A DNA stretch of 64,000 bases, taken from assembly GCA_964616825.1 (NCBI GenBank), contig CAZTSX010000013.1, positions 27,935 to 91,934 of the forward strand, in the 5' to 3' direction. Made by a program: the position numbers and the translations under genes. The notes under the pieces were generated by a model. It saw only the letters and a list, made by a program, of their open reading frames with translations, made no database searches and was not told the DNA's origin. The stretch's first letter is position 1. Every line of letters begins with the position of its first letter. Positions 51,417 through 61,038 of the stretch are shown in pieces. This DNA is from QYOJ01 sp964616825. Its GTDB lineage: Bacteria > Bacteroidota > Bacteroidia > Bacteroidales > FEN-979.

Positions 51417-52556
51417 ATGATTGAAACCACGGTTGTACCGGAAAGCGCTGTGCTGATCGGCGTAACACGATCCGGTGAAGATATTGACACAACCCGTGAG
51501 CACCTGGATGAAATGGCTTTCCTGGTAGAAACGGCCGGTGGGATTCCCGGAAAACGATTTATCCAACGCATGGATTATCCGGATCCGAAAACCTATGTAG
51601 GATCCGGCAAGCTGGAAGAGATCAAAACATTTGTGAGCCAGCATAAAATAGATCTGGCCATTTTTGATGATGAGCTCTCTCCCGGTCAACTCCGAAATAT
51701 TGAAAAAGAACTGAGCGCCCGTATCATTGATCGCAACAGCCTGATACTCGACATTTTTGCAAGACGAGCCCGATCCTCCTACGCTAAGACCCAGGTTGAA
51801 CTAGCCCAGAACGAATACTTATTGCCACGCTTGACCCGCCGTTGGACTCACCTCGAGAAACAGCGTGGTGGTATCGGATTAAGAGGTCCCGGTGAGCAGG
51901 AGATTGAAACCGACCGGCGATACCTCCGGTGGCGGATCAAACTGCTCAAGCAAAAGCTGAGGGAGATCGATAAACAAAAAGCAACACAACGGAAGAATCG
52001 CCGGAGAATGATTCGTGTCGCGCTGGTGGGATATACCAATGTGGGCAAATCCACGATCATGAACCTGCTTAGTAAATCGAATCTTTTCGCCGAAAACAAA
52101 CTGTTTGCCACGCTTGATACAACCATCAGAAAAGTGGTGATCAACAACCAGCCATTTTTGCTTTCCGATACAGTGGGATTTATCCGGAAGCTGCCCCATT
52201 CATTGATAGAATCATTTAAATCAACCCTGGATGAGGTGCGGGAAGCAGATATCCTGATACATGTAGTTGATCTCTCCCATCCTGATTATGAAGAACAGAT
52301 CCATGTCGTCAAAGAGACCCTGGTTGAAATCCGTGCGGCTAACATACGAACCATCATGGTTTTCAATAAAATTGATGCCTGTAAACCTGCCGAAAAAGAT
52401 CCGGATGACCTGAAAAATATCTGGATTGCCAGGGAAAATTCACCTTCGATCTTTATTTCGGCTACGAAAAAATCACATATTGACACATTCCGTGAGAGAC
52501 TCTACCAGGAAGTCTGTAAGATTCAGCAGACTCGTTGGCCGGAAAGGAAAATGTAG
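51417..52556 (+). CDS. hflX: GTPase HflX
   Basis: 379 residues. The N-terminal HflX domain carries YVGSGKLEEI and IFDDELSPGQLRNIEKE. A coiled region GPGEQEIETDRRYLRWRI follows. The GTPase domain has P-loop GYTNVGKSTIMNLL, switch strings DTVGFIRKLPHSLI and specificity NKIDA. HflX binds the large ribosomal subunit and can split stalled ribosomes. It is 29 bp downstream of trpS, likely in the same operon. Confidence 0.95.
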   Translation: MIETTVVPESAVLIGVTRSGEDIDTTREHLDEMAFLVETAGGIPGKRFIQRMDYPDPKTYVGSGKLEEIKTFVSQHKIDLAIFDDELSPGQLRNIEKELSARIIDRNSLILDIFARRARSSYAKTQVELAQNEYLLPRLTRRWTHLEKQRGGIGLRGPGEQEIETDRRYLRWRIKLLKQKLREIDKQKATQRKNRRRMIRVALVGYTNVGKSTIMNLLSKSNLFAENKLFATLDTTIRKVVINNQPFLLSDTVGFIRKLPHSLIESFKSTLDEVREADILIHVVDLSHPDYEEQIHVVKETLVEIRAANIRTIMVFNKIDACKPAEKDPDDLKNIWIARENSPSIFISATKKSHIDTFRERLYQEVCKIQQTRWPERKM

Positions 52557-52559
52557 GAA

Positions 52560-52610
52560 CGTAAAGACGTGGGAGGTAGGACGTGAGATAAAGGGACGTG
52601 GGAAGTGAAT
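52560..52610. repeat. Word-repeat element after hflX
   Basis: GACGTGGGA, GGACGTGAGATAAAG and GGACGTGGGAAGTG follow one another. GACGTGAGAT is shared exactly with the waaA coding repeat at 26885-26894. Confidence 0.75.
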
Positions 52611-52624
52611 TAATCAGAATTCAA

Positions 52625-52632
52625 TACTTTTG
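52625..52632 (+). promoter_or_regulatory. Bacteroidota -7 element for lnt
   Basis: TACTTTTG, full match to TAnnTTTG, 20 bp upstream of the ATG at 52653. Confidence 0.5.
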
Positions 52633-52652
52633 TTCTGTACAATATTTTCACC

Positions 52653-54284
52653 ATGAAGATTAAAAAAATCCATCTGATTCTGGTCTCCATCCTTTCCGGT
52701 CTGATCCTGACCCTGGCCTGGCCGGTTAATGGGTTTCCGGGACTGCTGTTTATCGGATTAGTGCCACTTCTGTTTGTAGAAGATTATATTTCCAATCGCC
52801 GTGACAAATTTTTCAGGTTCAGTTTCCTATTTTACTCCTATCCTGCTTTCTTTATATGGAATCTGTTAACAACCTGGTGGATCTATAATTCAACCCTGGG
52901 TGGAGCGATCATGGCTGTGGTTCTTAACTCCCTTTTCCTGGCTATTGTCTTTCAGGTTTTCTCCTGGGCGAAGAGACAACTCTCCAGTAAAATGGCAGGT
53001 TATTTCGCTCTGGCCTCTTTCTGGATCGCCTTTGAATACCTTCACCTGAACTGGATGATCTCATGGCCCTGGCTTACGCTGGGGAATGGATTCGCAAGCT
53101 ATTACAACTGGGTGCAGTGGTACGAATACACCGGTGTGATGGGAGGAACGCTGTGGGTGTTGGTGGTTAACGTAGTGATCTATGAGGGAATTCGAAATTT
53201 GAAATTCGAACCGGAACGAAGCGGAACTCGGCGAAGTCAAATTCAAAATTCAACCATTTTGCTTTTTATCACTTCTCTATTGATCATAGTTCCTATTCTT
53301 ATTTCCTTTTCAATCTACCGTAACTACACCGAAAAACCTGATCCGGTCAATTTTGTGGTGGTGCAACCCAATGTGGATCCTTATAGTGAACAATATTCGC
53401 TACCACCACCGGAAGTAGTAAATCGGATCATGACCCTGGCTGCCCCCCTCCTCGACAGCACCACCAATTTCCTCATCGCTCCTGAATCAGCCATCCAGGA
53501 GGATATGTGGGAAAACGATATGAATACTTTTTTCACGCTCAAGCTGCTCCGGAATGTTATCCGTAAATATCCTGAACTGAATATTCTGATCGGCGGTTCT
53601 ACATTCAAAGCATATGAGGAGGGTGAAGCATTGTCGAGGAGTGCCCGGAAATTCAGAGATTCAGACGGCTTCTATGATGCATACAACACAGCCATATTGA
53701 TCAATGCTTCGGATTCGATGCAACTCTACCACAAATCGAAACTGACACCGGGAGTGGAAGCTCTTCCCTCTTTCAAGGGATTCAAGTGGCTGGAGAAATT
53801 TGCCATCAATCTGGGTGGTACGGTAGGCAGTCTGGGCACAGACGATCACCGGAAAGTGTTTTGGACGAACAATACCACACGGGTATCACCAATCATCTGT
53901 TATGAATCTGTGTTCGGTGAATTTTTTGCCGAATTTGTCAGCAATGGTGCCCAGATTATGATCATAATTACGAATGATGGATGGTGGGGAGATACACCCG
54001 GACACCGGCAACATTTTACGTTTGCTCATCTGCGAACCATCGAAACCCGGCGAAGCATTGCCCGATCTGCCAACACCGGTATCTCAGCTTTCATTGATCA
54101 ACGGGGCGATGCCTTCAATGTCACCAAATATTGGGAACCTGCTGCCATCAAAGGAACTCTTAACGCCAATTCCACTTTAACTTTTTATGTCAAACATGGA
54201 GATTATATCGCCCGGATCGCTGTGTGGTTAACTTGCATATTACTATTAATCAGCTTAAGTGTTCGTATTTTTGTGAAGAAATGA
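52653..54284 (+). CDS. lnt: Apolipoprotein N-acyltransferase
   Basis: 543 residues. Several N-terminal helices are followed by a periplasmic nitrilase-like domain (about 230-505) and one last helix. The catalytic triad is E278 in APESAI, K363 in YHKSKLTPGVE and C416 in ICYESVFGE. It adds the third acyl chain to lipoproteins at the inner membrane. Residues about 180-200 (RNLKFEPERSGTRRSQIQN) lie in the loop between two helices and are encoded by a word-repeat element at 53189-53253, an in-frame insertion. ATGA overlap with the following peptidase gene. Confidence 0.95.
   Translation: MKIKKIHLILVSILSGLILTLAWPVNGFPGLLFIGLVPLLFVEDYISNRRDKFFRFSFLFYSYPAFFIWNLLTTWWIYNSTLGGAIMAVVLNSLFLAIVFQVFSWAKRQLSSKMAGYFALASFWIAFEYLHLNWMISWPWLTLGNGFASYYNWVQWYEYTGVMGGTLWVLVVNVVIYEGIRNLKFEPERSGTRRSQIQNSTILLFITSLLIIVPILISFSIYRNYTEKPDPVNFVVVQPNVDPYSEQYSLPPPEVVNRIMTLAAPLLDSTTNFLIAPESAIQEDMWENDMNTFFTLKLLRNVIRKYPELNILIGGSTFKAYEEGEALSRSARKFRDSDGFYDAYNTAILINASDSMQLYHKSKLTPGVEALPSFKGFKWLEKFAINLGGTVGSLGTDDHRKVFWTNNTTRVSPIICYESVFGEFFAEFVSNGAQIMIIITNDGWWGDTPGHRQHFTFAHLRTIETRRSIARSANTGISAFIDQRGDAFNVTKYWEPAAIKGTLNANSTLTFYVKHGDYIARIAVWLTCILLLISLSVRIFVKK
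53189..53253. repeat. Word-repeat element with core inside lnt, in frame
   Basis: AATTCGAAA-type words flank a 29-bp core at 53210-53238 (ACCGGA, CGGAAC twice, TCGGCGAAGTC). After the core come AAATTCAAAATTCAA words. The core matches 27831-27859 upstream of waaA at 22 of 29 positions. Flank words differ between the two loci, but in each case one word type stands on both sides. Confidence 0.88.
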
Positions 54285-55279
54285 AAATCCAGACTATCAT
54301 ATCTATCCTTATATTGATCTTCTTTTGGGGGTGTAATCAAACACCCGGGGATAAAACTTCAGGAAAGAAGTCTGCCACAGGTATCGCCATAAATATCCCC
54401 CAATTCAACGCCGATTCTGCTTTCAATTTTGTCAAAGCCCAGACGGATTTCGGCCCGCGTGTAAACAATACGGAAGCTCACCGGAAGTGTGCCTCATATC
54501 TGATCGATAAACTGAACGAATATTCACCCGATGTCGTAACACAAACCGGGATTGTGACTGCATATAATGGGACTCGCTTGCAATTTCAGAATATTATCGC
54601 TTCCTTCGGTCATGACGGAAACAACCGTATCTTATTAGGAGCACACTGGGATTCAAGACCTTATGCAGATCATGATCCGGATGAAACCAAACACAACATG
54701 GCCATTGACGGAGCCAACGACGGAGCCAGTGGGGTTGGTGTCTTACTGGAGCTCGCCAGGCAAATGAACCAAACACATCCTCCGATCGGAGTGGATATCA
54801 TCTTCTTTGATGCAGAAGACTACGGACCTCCTCAGGATCTGCAGGACAACCAGAATACAGGGGAACACTGGGGACTCGGGTCACAATATTGGGCAGCTAA
54901 TCCACATAAAACTGACTATTTCGCCAAATATGGTATCCTGCTTGATATGGTTGGAGCCTCCAATGCCACGTTTCTTATGGAGGGAGTCTCCATGGAGCAT
55001 GCACCTTCCATTGTCAAGAAGGTTTGGGATATCGGAAACCAGATCGGTTATTCCTCATATTTCCTCTATCAGCGTGGTGGATTTGTCACCGACGACCATT
55101 ACTATGTAATCCGTGACCAGGGTATTCCGATGATCGATATCATTCATCTGAATCAAGATACTGAGTCAGGCATGTATGAACACTGGCACACCATGGAGGA
55201 TAATATAAATAAAATCGACAAAAACACCTTAAAGGCTGTAGGCCAAACCATGTTGACTGTAATCTATTCGGAAAAGTAA
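54281..55279 (+). CDS. M28-family zinc peptidase-like lipoprotein (possible glutaminyl cyclase)
   Basis: 332 residues from the ATG at 54281, the last base of which begins the lnt stop overlap. Upstream in-frame codons overlap lnt and are rejected because MKIQTIISILILIFFWGC is a proper lipoprotein signal. Metal-ligand strings are GAHWDSRPYA, DGANDGASGVGVLLELAR, DAEDYG and HLNQDTESGMYEHWHTMEDN. The spacing and WGLGSQYWA fit secreted glutaminyl-peptide cyclotransferases of Bacteroidota, which make N-terminal pyroglutamate on exported proteins. M28 aminopeptidase is the alternative. Placed next to lnt, so its own lipid anchor is matured by the neighbouring product. Confidence 0.88.
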   Translation: MKIQTIISILILIFFWGCNQTPGDKTSGKKSATGIAINIPQFNADSAFNFVKAQTDFGPRVNNTEAHRKCASYLIDKLNEYSPDVVTQTGIVTAYNGTRLQFQNIIASFGHDGNNRILLGAHWDSRPYADHDPDETKHNMAIDGANDGASGVGVLLELARQMNQTHPPIGVDIIFFDAEDYGPPQDLQDNQNTGEHWGLGSQYWAANPHKTDYFAKYGILLDMVGASNATFLMEGVSMEHAPSIVKKVWDIGNQIGYSSYFLYQRGGFVTDDHYYVIRDQGIPMIDIIHLNQDTESGMYEHWHTMEDNINKIDKNTLKAVGQTMLTVIYSEK

Positions 55280-55294
55280 TTCTTCACGGAACAG

Positions 55295-57538
55295 TTACTT
55301 CATCCTTTTACTGAACTTACGTTGAATCTCAAGAATATTGTGAGTATGATCAAGAATGATGGATGTCAGGTTCATCAGATCCAAGATAGCCATGCTCTTT
55401 CTGGTGGAAATCTCAGTCTTCTTCAGCTTATGAATTATCTTAACTTTCAGGTTCACAATTCGTTCCTGAACAATTGTGTATTGGAGATCCATCTTTTCTG
55501 TTTTGGCGAAAGTTCTCTTTTCAAGGAGTTGTTGAGTCGTATCAAAGAACTTGATGAGTTCCCCGGATAATGTGATCAACTCCTCCTTTTCATCGGGCAG
55601 GAAAGGCGGATGGGAATTGTCTACATATTCAAAGCAGAGAAACTGTAACTGTTTCATGTATCCATGGATCTCTTTCATCTGACCAAAAATCTGAAGACTG
55701 AATACTTCAGCCTCAATAGCTGTATCATCAAGTTTCTTGATTGTTTTATCAAACAGCATTCGTTGTGTCTTGATCTCTTTCTGGAACTCCTTCATCTCAA
55801 TGCCCAGCTTATTGAGTTTTTTCCGTTTCTCATCTACAAGTCCGCTTATAGCACGTTCATAAAAGTTAGCCATCTGCGAGGTAAATGTGATTAGCCGCAC
55901 CTCGCAACGTTTGTAAATGGTCAACGTGCTGATGAACGTTTCATCTTTCTCAATGGTAGTCACGATCTCCTCTTCTTTCTCTTTCTTTTTATGAAAAATG
56001 TGTGTCTTGTAAACAAAGAAGAAGGCCAGGCCGATAAACATGATGATGGCAATCAATCCACCAAAATAGATTATTGTAGCAACGATTCCAGCTACTGTAA
56101 AGGCGATCAAGGCGGTGAAAAACCAGCCACCAACAACAGTAACAACACCCGATACCCGGTAAACCGCACTCTCTCTTCCCCATGCCCGGTCGGCCAGTGA
56201 AGCTCCCATCGCTACCATGAAGGTGATGTAGGTAGTGGATAAGGGTAACTTCAGATTGGTTCCGATGGTAATTAACACACTGGCAACGATCAGAATCACT
56301 GAAGCCCGTACCAGGTCGAAAGCTGGCTTATCTTTCGTTTGGTTGCTCTCTTGAACCTGTTCAAACCGTTTATCTATGGCATTTAAAACAGCTCTCGGAA
56401 CGATAAATGTATATGCCTTACTAAATAGCAGGGCTATGAAAACCATCCCCCGTGCCAGCATAGAAGATTGGAACGTTTCATCTCCTTCCTCTTGCCTTCC
56501 CAGGTTGATGGTGGTCTTGGTTACACTTCTCGACTTTTTATTAATAAACAGCGTTGCTACCATAATCCCCCCGGCTACAATCAGGAGTAACGTCGGCGAT
56601 TGTACCGGGTTTCGCAGCATTCCCATGGCAAATCCTCCCGGATCTCCGCTTCCCGATGCCTGGAAGATCTGAAACGATTCGAGACCTGCCAGAGGGACTC
56701 CGATGAAGTTCACCAGGTCGTTTCCTGCAAATGCCATGGCCAGAGAGAACGTACCGGCCATCACAACAACCTTTAAAATATTGAGCTTGAACAGCCAATA
56801 CAGAATCTGAAAAATCACTGTTGATCCGATCAAGCTGACAAGTAAAATGATCGCAGTGTTCTCGTTGAACCAAAAAATCATTTCAGGGGTCAGCAGAGAG
56901 GATCCTTTTGCCCCTTTGATGAACAGAAAATAGACAATTGCAGAGAAGGCTATTCCTCCCCAGAGCGAGCCAAAATATTTGACCTTCTCTTTATAGTTGA
57001 AAGTAAACATGATCCGTGCAATATATTGGACGAAAGCCGCTATCGTAAAACCAATTGCAATAGACAGGAGTATCCCTGAGATAATCGCCACTACCTTTGA
57101 TGTGTTGATATATTCGGCATAGGTTGCCATGGTAGCTCCTGCCTGGATGATCTTAACCGTGGAGATAGCAAAGGCGGCGCCCAGCAGTTCGAAGACAAGA
57201 GAAACAGTCGTTGAGGTAGGTAATCCAGCCGTATTGAACAGGTCAAGCAATAGCACATCGGTAATCATCACCGCCAGGAAAATAATCATGATCTCTTTAA
57301 AATAGAAAAACTCCGGGTTGAAGATCCCTTTGCGGGCTACCTCCATCATTCCACTCGAGAATGTGGTGCCCACCAGCACCCCTATAGCGGCAATAATCAT
57401 GATGGTACGGAATGTTGCTGCCTTTGATCCAAGCGCAGAATTCACGAAATTCACTGCATCGTTACTGACTCCGACAATGAGATCGGAGATCGCAAAAACA
57501 ATCAATACGATCACAATGAACAGGTAGAATATTTCCAT
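55295..57538 (-). CDS. PiT-family inorganic phosphate transporter with C-terminal PhoU-like domain
   Basis: 747 residues, much longer than PiT alone (about 450-500). The N-terminal repeat has GVSNDAVNFVNSALGSKAAT and GLPTSTTVSL, and the second repeat has FAGNDLVNFIGVPLAG and LKLPLSTTYITFMVAMGASLAD. These are the PiT signature halves. After about residue 530 a soluble helical part (FISTLTIYKRCEVRLITF, FYERAISGLVDEKRKKLN, KKTEISTRKSMAILDL) resembles PhoU/DUF47 bundles. Such a fused domain may sense or gate phosphate uptake (inference). Driven by H+ or Na+. Confidence 0.9.
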   Translation of the reverse strand: MEIFYLFIVIVLIVFAISDLIVGVSNDAVNFVNSALGSKAATFRTIMIIAAIGVLVGTTFSSGMMEVARKGIFNPEFFYFKEIMIIFLAVMITDVLLLDLFNTAGLPTSTTVSLVFELLGAAFAISTVKIIQAGATMATYAEYINTSKVVAIISGILLSIAIGFTIAAFVQYIARIMFTFNYKEKVKYFGSLWGGIAFSAIVYFLFIKGAKGSSLLTPEMIFWFNENTAIILLVSLIGSTVIFQILYWLFKLNILKVVVMAGTFSLAMAFAGNDLVNFIGVPLAGLESFQIFQASGSGDPGGFAMGMLRNPVQSPTLLLIVAGGIMVATLFINKKSRSVTKTTINLGRQEEGDETFQSSMLARGMVFIALLFSKAYTFIVPRAVLNAIDKRFEQVQESNQTKDKPAFDLVRASVILIVASVLITIGTNLKLPLSTTYITFMVAMGASLADRAWGRESAVYRVSGVVTVVGGWFFTALIAFTVAGIVATIIYFGGLIAIIMFIGLAFFFVYKTHIFHKKKEKEEEIVTTIEKDETFISTLTIYKRCEVRLITFTSQMANFYERAISGLVDEKRKKLNKLGIEMKEFQKEIKTQRMLFDKTIKKLDDTAIEAEVFSLQIFGQMKEIHGYMKQLQFLCFEYVDNSHPPFLPDEKEELITLSGELIKFFDTTQQLLEKRTFAKTEKMDLQYTIVQERIVNLKVKIIHKLKKTEISTRKSMAILDLMNLTSIILDHTHNILEIQRKFSKRMK

Positions 57539-57557
57539 GACTCAGATGATTTTAGCG

Positions 57558-57565
57558 CAAAAATA
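57558..57565 (-). promoter_or_regulatory. Bacteroidota -7 element for the PiT transporter gene
   Basis: The minus strand reads TATTTTTG, full match to TAnnTTTG, 19 bp upstream of the ATG at 57538. Confidence 0.5.
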
Positions 57566-57607
57566 TATCATCTGGTGATCGCAACAATATTAAATTATTG
57601 TTAACGA

Positions 57608-58945
57608 CTATAACATTTCGTTCGCAAGGTTAGCCAACTCGGAGCGTTCCCCCTTTTCCAGTCTGATATGTGCATAGATCGGGTGGTGTTTGATCTTATC
57701 GATCAGCATGGAGAAACCGTTACTTTGTGAATCCAGATATGGGGTGTCGATCTGGTAAATATCACCCGTAAAGATGATTTTGGTATTCTCCCCGGCACGG
57801 GTGATGATTGTCTTAACTTCGTGTGGTGTTAGATTCTGCGCCTCGTCAACAATGAAACAGACGTTTGAGATACTGCGCCCACGGATATAAGCGAGCGGTG
57901 TGATCATCAGTTTCTCCTTTTCCAGTGCATCTGTGATCATCTTATATTCCCTGTCTTTCTCATTATACTGGTTCTGGATGAATTTCAGGTTATCCCATAA
58001 TGGCTCCATGTAGGGATTCAGCTTCGACTTGATATCCCCCGGAAGGAAACCGATATCCTTATTGCTCAGGGGAACGATCGGCCTGGCAAGATAGATTTGC
58101 TTAAATCCTCTTCGCTGTTCCAATGCCCCTGCAAGTGCCAGAAGCGTTTTTCCGGTCCCTGCGATCCCCTGCATGGTAACTAGCTTGACTTCCGGATTCA
58201 GAATAGCATGCAGGGCAAACACCTGCTCTGCATTACGTGGTGTAATCCGGTATGATGGGTGCTTTTCCAGTTTTTCAATATGTCCGGTTTGAGGATTGAA
58301 GAATGCGAGTACAGAGCTCCTTCCGTTCTTCAGGATGAAGTAGTGATTCGGGATGGGTGTGGAAACACCAATATCGTCAGGCGAACAGAAACCATTTTCA
58401 TAGATCATATCGATGACCGGCTTCTCAATATTTTCAATCAGGGATTTCCCGGAATAAAGTGTGTTCAAATCCTTGATCTTACCTGTCTGATAATCTTCTG
58501 AAGTGATATTCAGCGCTTTCGCTTTCAACCGAAGATTAATATCTTTGGAAACCAGGATTACCTCTTTCTTTGGATTCTCCTTGATCATGATCAAGGCGGC
58601 ATTTAAAATATTATGATCGGGTTTTTCAGAACCGAAGACCTTGTTGACATCGAGTTCGCTCTGCTCATTCATCACCACTTTTATTTTGCCCCCCTTCCGG
58701 TTTTTCAGCGATATCCACCGGGTCAGGGTCGATCGGTTCGAGAGCTTGTCCATGATTCGGATAAACTCCCTCGCTTCAAAGTTGATGATATCATTTCCCT
58801 TTTTGAAATTATCGATCTCCTCGAGTACCGTGATGGGGATCGCTACATTGTTGTCTTCAAAAGTGTTAATGGCATCATGACTGTAGAGGAGAACACTGGT
58901 GTCGAGAACGAAGATCTTTTTCTCCTTCGCGGGATTAGCTGGCAT
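57608..58945 (-). CDS. PIN-domain PhoH-type ATPase (YlaK-like)
   Basis: 445 residues. The N-terminal PIN domain (KIFVLDTSVLLYSHDAI, then NHNILNAALIMI-like acidic pattern) has the metal-binding acids of PIN ribonucleases. From about residue 255 comes the PhoH ATPase: P-loop QGIAGTGKTLLALAG, then PLSNKDIGFLPGD, Walker B FIVDEAQNLTPHEVK, and IIFTGDIYQIDTPYLD. PhoH2-type proteins join RNA unwinding with PIN-domain cleavage. Cytoplasmic. It is 69 bp upstream of the phosphate transporter gene on the same strand; a phosphate link is only suggested by the name of the family. Confidence 0.92.
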   Translation of the reverse strand: MPANPAKEKKIFVLDTSVLLYSHDAINTFEDNNVAIPITVLEEIDNFKKGNDIINFEAREFIRIMDKLSNRSTLTRWISLKNRKGGKIKVVMNEQSELDVNKVFGSEKPDHNILNAALIMIKENPKKEVILVSKDINLRLKAKALNITSEDYQTGKIKDLNTLYSGKSLIENIEKPVIDMIYENGFCSPDDIGVSTPIPNHYFILKNGRSSVLAFFNPQTGHIEKLEKHPSYRITPRNAEQVFALHAILNPEVKLVTMQGIAGTGKTLLALAGALEQRRGFKQIYLARPIVPLSNKDIGFLPGDIKSKLNPYMEPLWDNLKFIQNQYNEKDREYKMITDALEKEKLMITPLAYIRGRSISNVCFIVDEAQNLTPHEVKTIITRAGENTKIIFTGDIYQIDTPYLDSQSNGFSMLIDKIKHHPIYAHIRLEKGERSELANLANEML

Positions 58946-59038
58946 AGGCAGAACATTTATGCCTTAAATGTATGCTAAGTACTCAAATTTTTTACGAAAA
59001 AAATCCTGAAGATATCAACAGATACCTGTTGAGAAAAT

Positions 59039-60877
59039 TTATTTAACGATCATTTTTTTTGTGAATCGCTCTCCATTAATCACTACTGTGTAGAAATAAA
59101 TCCCGGATCGTAACATGGAACCATTGAGGTAGAATGAATGGATGCCTGAGCTGACCTCTCCCCGGTTCTGGTTCAATACCTGGTGTCCTATGAGGTCGGT
59201 CACGTAAAGCGAGAGAGAAGCATTATGGCTTAGTGTTACATCAATTTTTGTTGAGGAATGGAAAGGATTTGGATAGTTCTGTGAGACAAGCGACTGTCGG
59301 ATTGCTGGTGGCAAATCGATCCCAATAACAGTCTCTTTGGGCTCTTTCCGGTACTCAATTGTATTGTCATGAACCGCTATGTTGGCATCTTTTATTGAGG
59401 ATCCCGGGATGTCTGCCGATTGATAGATAAAATGAATGTCTGTGGTGGTTGTATTTTTCGCCATAGAGGGAAAAACAAATTCTCTGAACATGTAGAGAAT
59501 GCTTCCGTTCAGATCATTCATCTCGCCCCATGTCTGACCAAGGTTCTGGGAAGCACGGCTCCAGATATGGCGGTAATTGTAACCGTCAGGAGAGAGGTTG
59601 CCAACCGTAAGTCCTGACCAGATCGCAAAGATGTTGTCATTATCATCAATGGTGATCTGAGGATAGGTCGACATGCCGACGCCATAATAGGGAAACGAAA
59701 CGATCGTATCGGCTCCTGTTCCCTCCAATACGTATCCCAGCAGTTGGCCATGAGCTTCCAGGGTATCAGGATCCAGGCTGTCGTTCAACATCTCCATAGT
59801 GCTGTTCCAGTATATCATCCCGTCGGTCCAGGGAAAATATACCCGTCCGCCGAGCTGCCCTTGTGCACGCATCCTGCCAAAAACCACATGGAATACTCCA
59901 TTTTTATCCATCTCCACAGCTACTGAACCATCACAACAGGCGAAAATATCTGTTTCATCTCCGGAAGGGACCATTTTATTCCCGTTGTTGAGTATGGGTA
60001 TCTTTTCCCATGTCGTACCGTTGTCGTAGGAGGCCATGATGAAGGTATCTGTCCAGTGTCCGCCCAGAACAAATGCGATGGTGTCTCCATGGGGAGATGC
60101 CCAGGCATAGTCATCGGCGCTGAAACCAAGATAGTCGGCTGAGGTCATCTCATCGAGAATTTCCCCTGCAATGTCCCATGTAGCTCCACCATCCAGTGAA
60201 CGATAATAGACAATGGCTCCGTCCAGATCTTGATATATAGCGCCACCATTGCCTACAGGTGTAGTTAGTATAATCATATGGATATACTGATGGTCCGGAC
60301 CAGAGGTGATCACACTTGGCCAGTCAATGCCCATTGCACCTGTCGGCGGTGCGATCTCCACTTCAGACCAGGTGCCGGTGCCTTTTTGCTGACGGGTGAG
60401 TATCAGGGCAGGAAAGGTGGCAAAATGGTGACTTATCACCAGCTCTCCGGTTGCACCCAACGGGCAGTATGAGGGCCATCCAGTCCGGAGACTCTCAATT
60501 CGTGCTGCAGGTGGAGGTCCCCAGGTAGTTCCGTCGTAAAAGTTATATCCGGTTCCCCTTTCAGCGTAACCGGTTCCTTCATCCATGCCACGGGTCCAGA
60601 CACCGCCCATAGTTCCATCGGGATAGAGATAGAAGCGGTTCTGACAAGCTGTGTTGGTTTGAAGGTCATACCGCGTTGCGCCAATAACATCCTCAAACAA
60701 TGTAGTGTTTGAAGCTGTCTTAACATATGGTTTTAACGGAAATGCCGGATTTTCTGTAGCTGCTGACTTCGGAACTGCCAGATTCTCCAGTTCTTTCGCA
60801 AATTGAGTTGGTTTGTTTTGGGTAACTGCCGTGATGCTAAACAGCATCACAACAACAAGTGCAAATACTTTTTTCAT
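59039..60877 (-). CDS. Secreted Asp-box (BNR/sialidase-like) propeller protein with T9SS sorting domain
   Basis: 612 residues from the ATG at 60877 (MKKVFALVVVMLFSITAVTQ), chosen because it begins a clear signal peptide. Codons further upstream are unlikely. The propeller carries Asp-box motifs of the form SxDxGxTW: YRSLDGGATWD, SYDNGTTWEK and LGQTWGEMN. No sialidase Arg triad or catalytic Tyr was identified, so enzyme activity is not claimed. The end is a T9SS sorting domain (NYPNPFHSSTKIDVTL, GIYFYTVVINGERFTKKMIV). Likely a cell-surface or secreted binding or glycosidase-like protein. Confidence 0.88.
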   Translation of the reverse strand: MKKVFALVVVMLFSITAVTQNKPTQFAKELENLAVPKSAATENPAFPLKPYVKTASNTTLFEDVIGATRYDLQTNTACQNRFYLYPDGTMGGVWTRGMDEGTGYAERGTGYNFYDGTTWGPPPAARIESLRTGWPSYCPLGATGELVISHHFATFPALILTRQQKGTGTWSEVEIAPPTGAMGIDWPSVITSGPDHQYIHMIILTTPVGNGGAIYQDLDGAIVYYRSLDGGATWDIAGEILDEMTSADYLGFSADDYAWASPHGDTIAFVLGGHWTDTFIMASYDNGTTWEKIPILNNGNKMVPSGDETDIFACCDGSVAVEMDKNGVFHVVFGRMRAQGQLGGRVYFPWTDGMIYWNSTMEMLNDSLDPDTLEAHGQLLGYVLEGTGADTIVSFPYYGVGMSTYPQITIDDNDNIFAIWSGLTVGNLSPDGYNYRHIWSRASQNLGQTWGEMNDLNGSILYMFREFVFPSMAKNTTTTDIHFIYQSADIPGSSIKDANIAVHDNTIEYRKEPKETVIGIDLPPAIRQSLVSQNYPNPFHSSTKIDVTLSHNASLSLYVTDLIGHQVLNQNRGEVSSGIHSFYLNGSMLRSGIYFYTVVINGERFTKKMIVK

Positions 60878-61013
60878 AAACAAGGTTTTTTTTGTAAATA
60901 TAGTATAAAGCGTGTTAATATTCTTATTATACAAAGTAAATTTATATGTAATCCACTGCTTGCAAGGTAAACATAAGAAAAAACACGATCAAATAAAGGT
61001 GGTGAATTTCAAC

Positions 61014-61021
61014 TATCTTTG
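61014..61021 (+). promoter_or_regulatory. Bacteroidota -7 element for polA
   Basis: TATCTTTG, full match to TAnnTTTG, 17 bp upstream of the ATG at 61039. Confidence 0.5.
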
Positions 61022-61038
61022 CGAAGTAAACAGATCAA

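Noticed and set aside
26872..53253. Diversity-generating retroelement as source of the repeats
   Set aside because: No reverse transcriptase gene is visible and the differences are not confined to adenines of a template.
59039..60877. Sialidase
   Set aside because: Asp-box motifs occur in many propellers. The Arg triad and catalytic Tyr of sialidases were not found.
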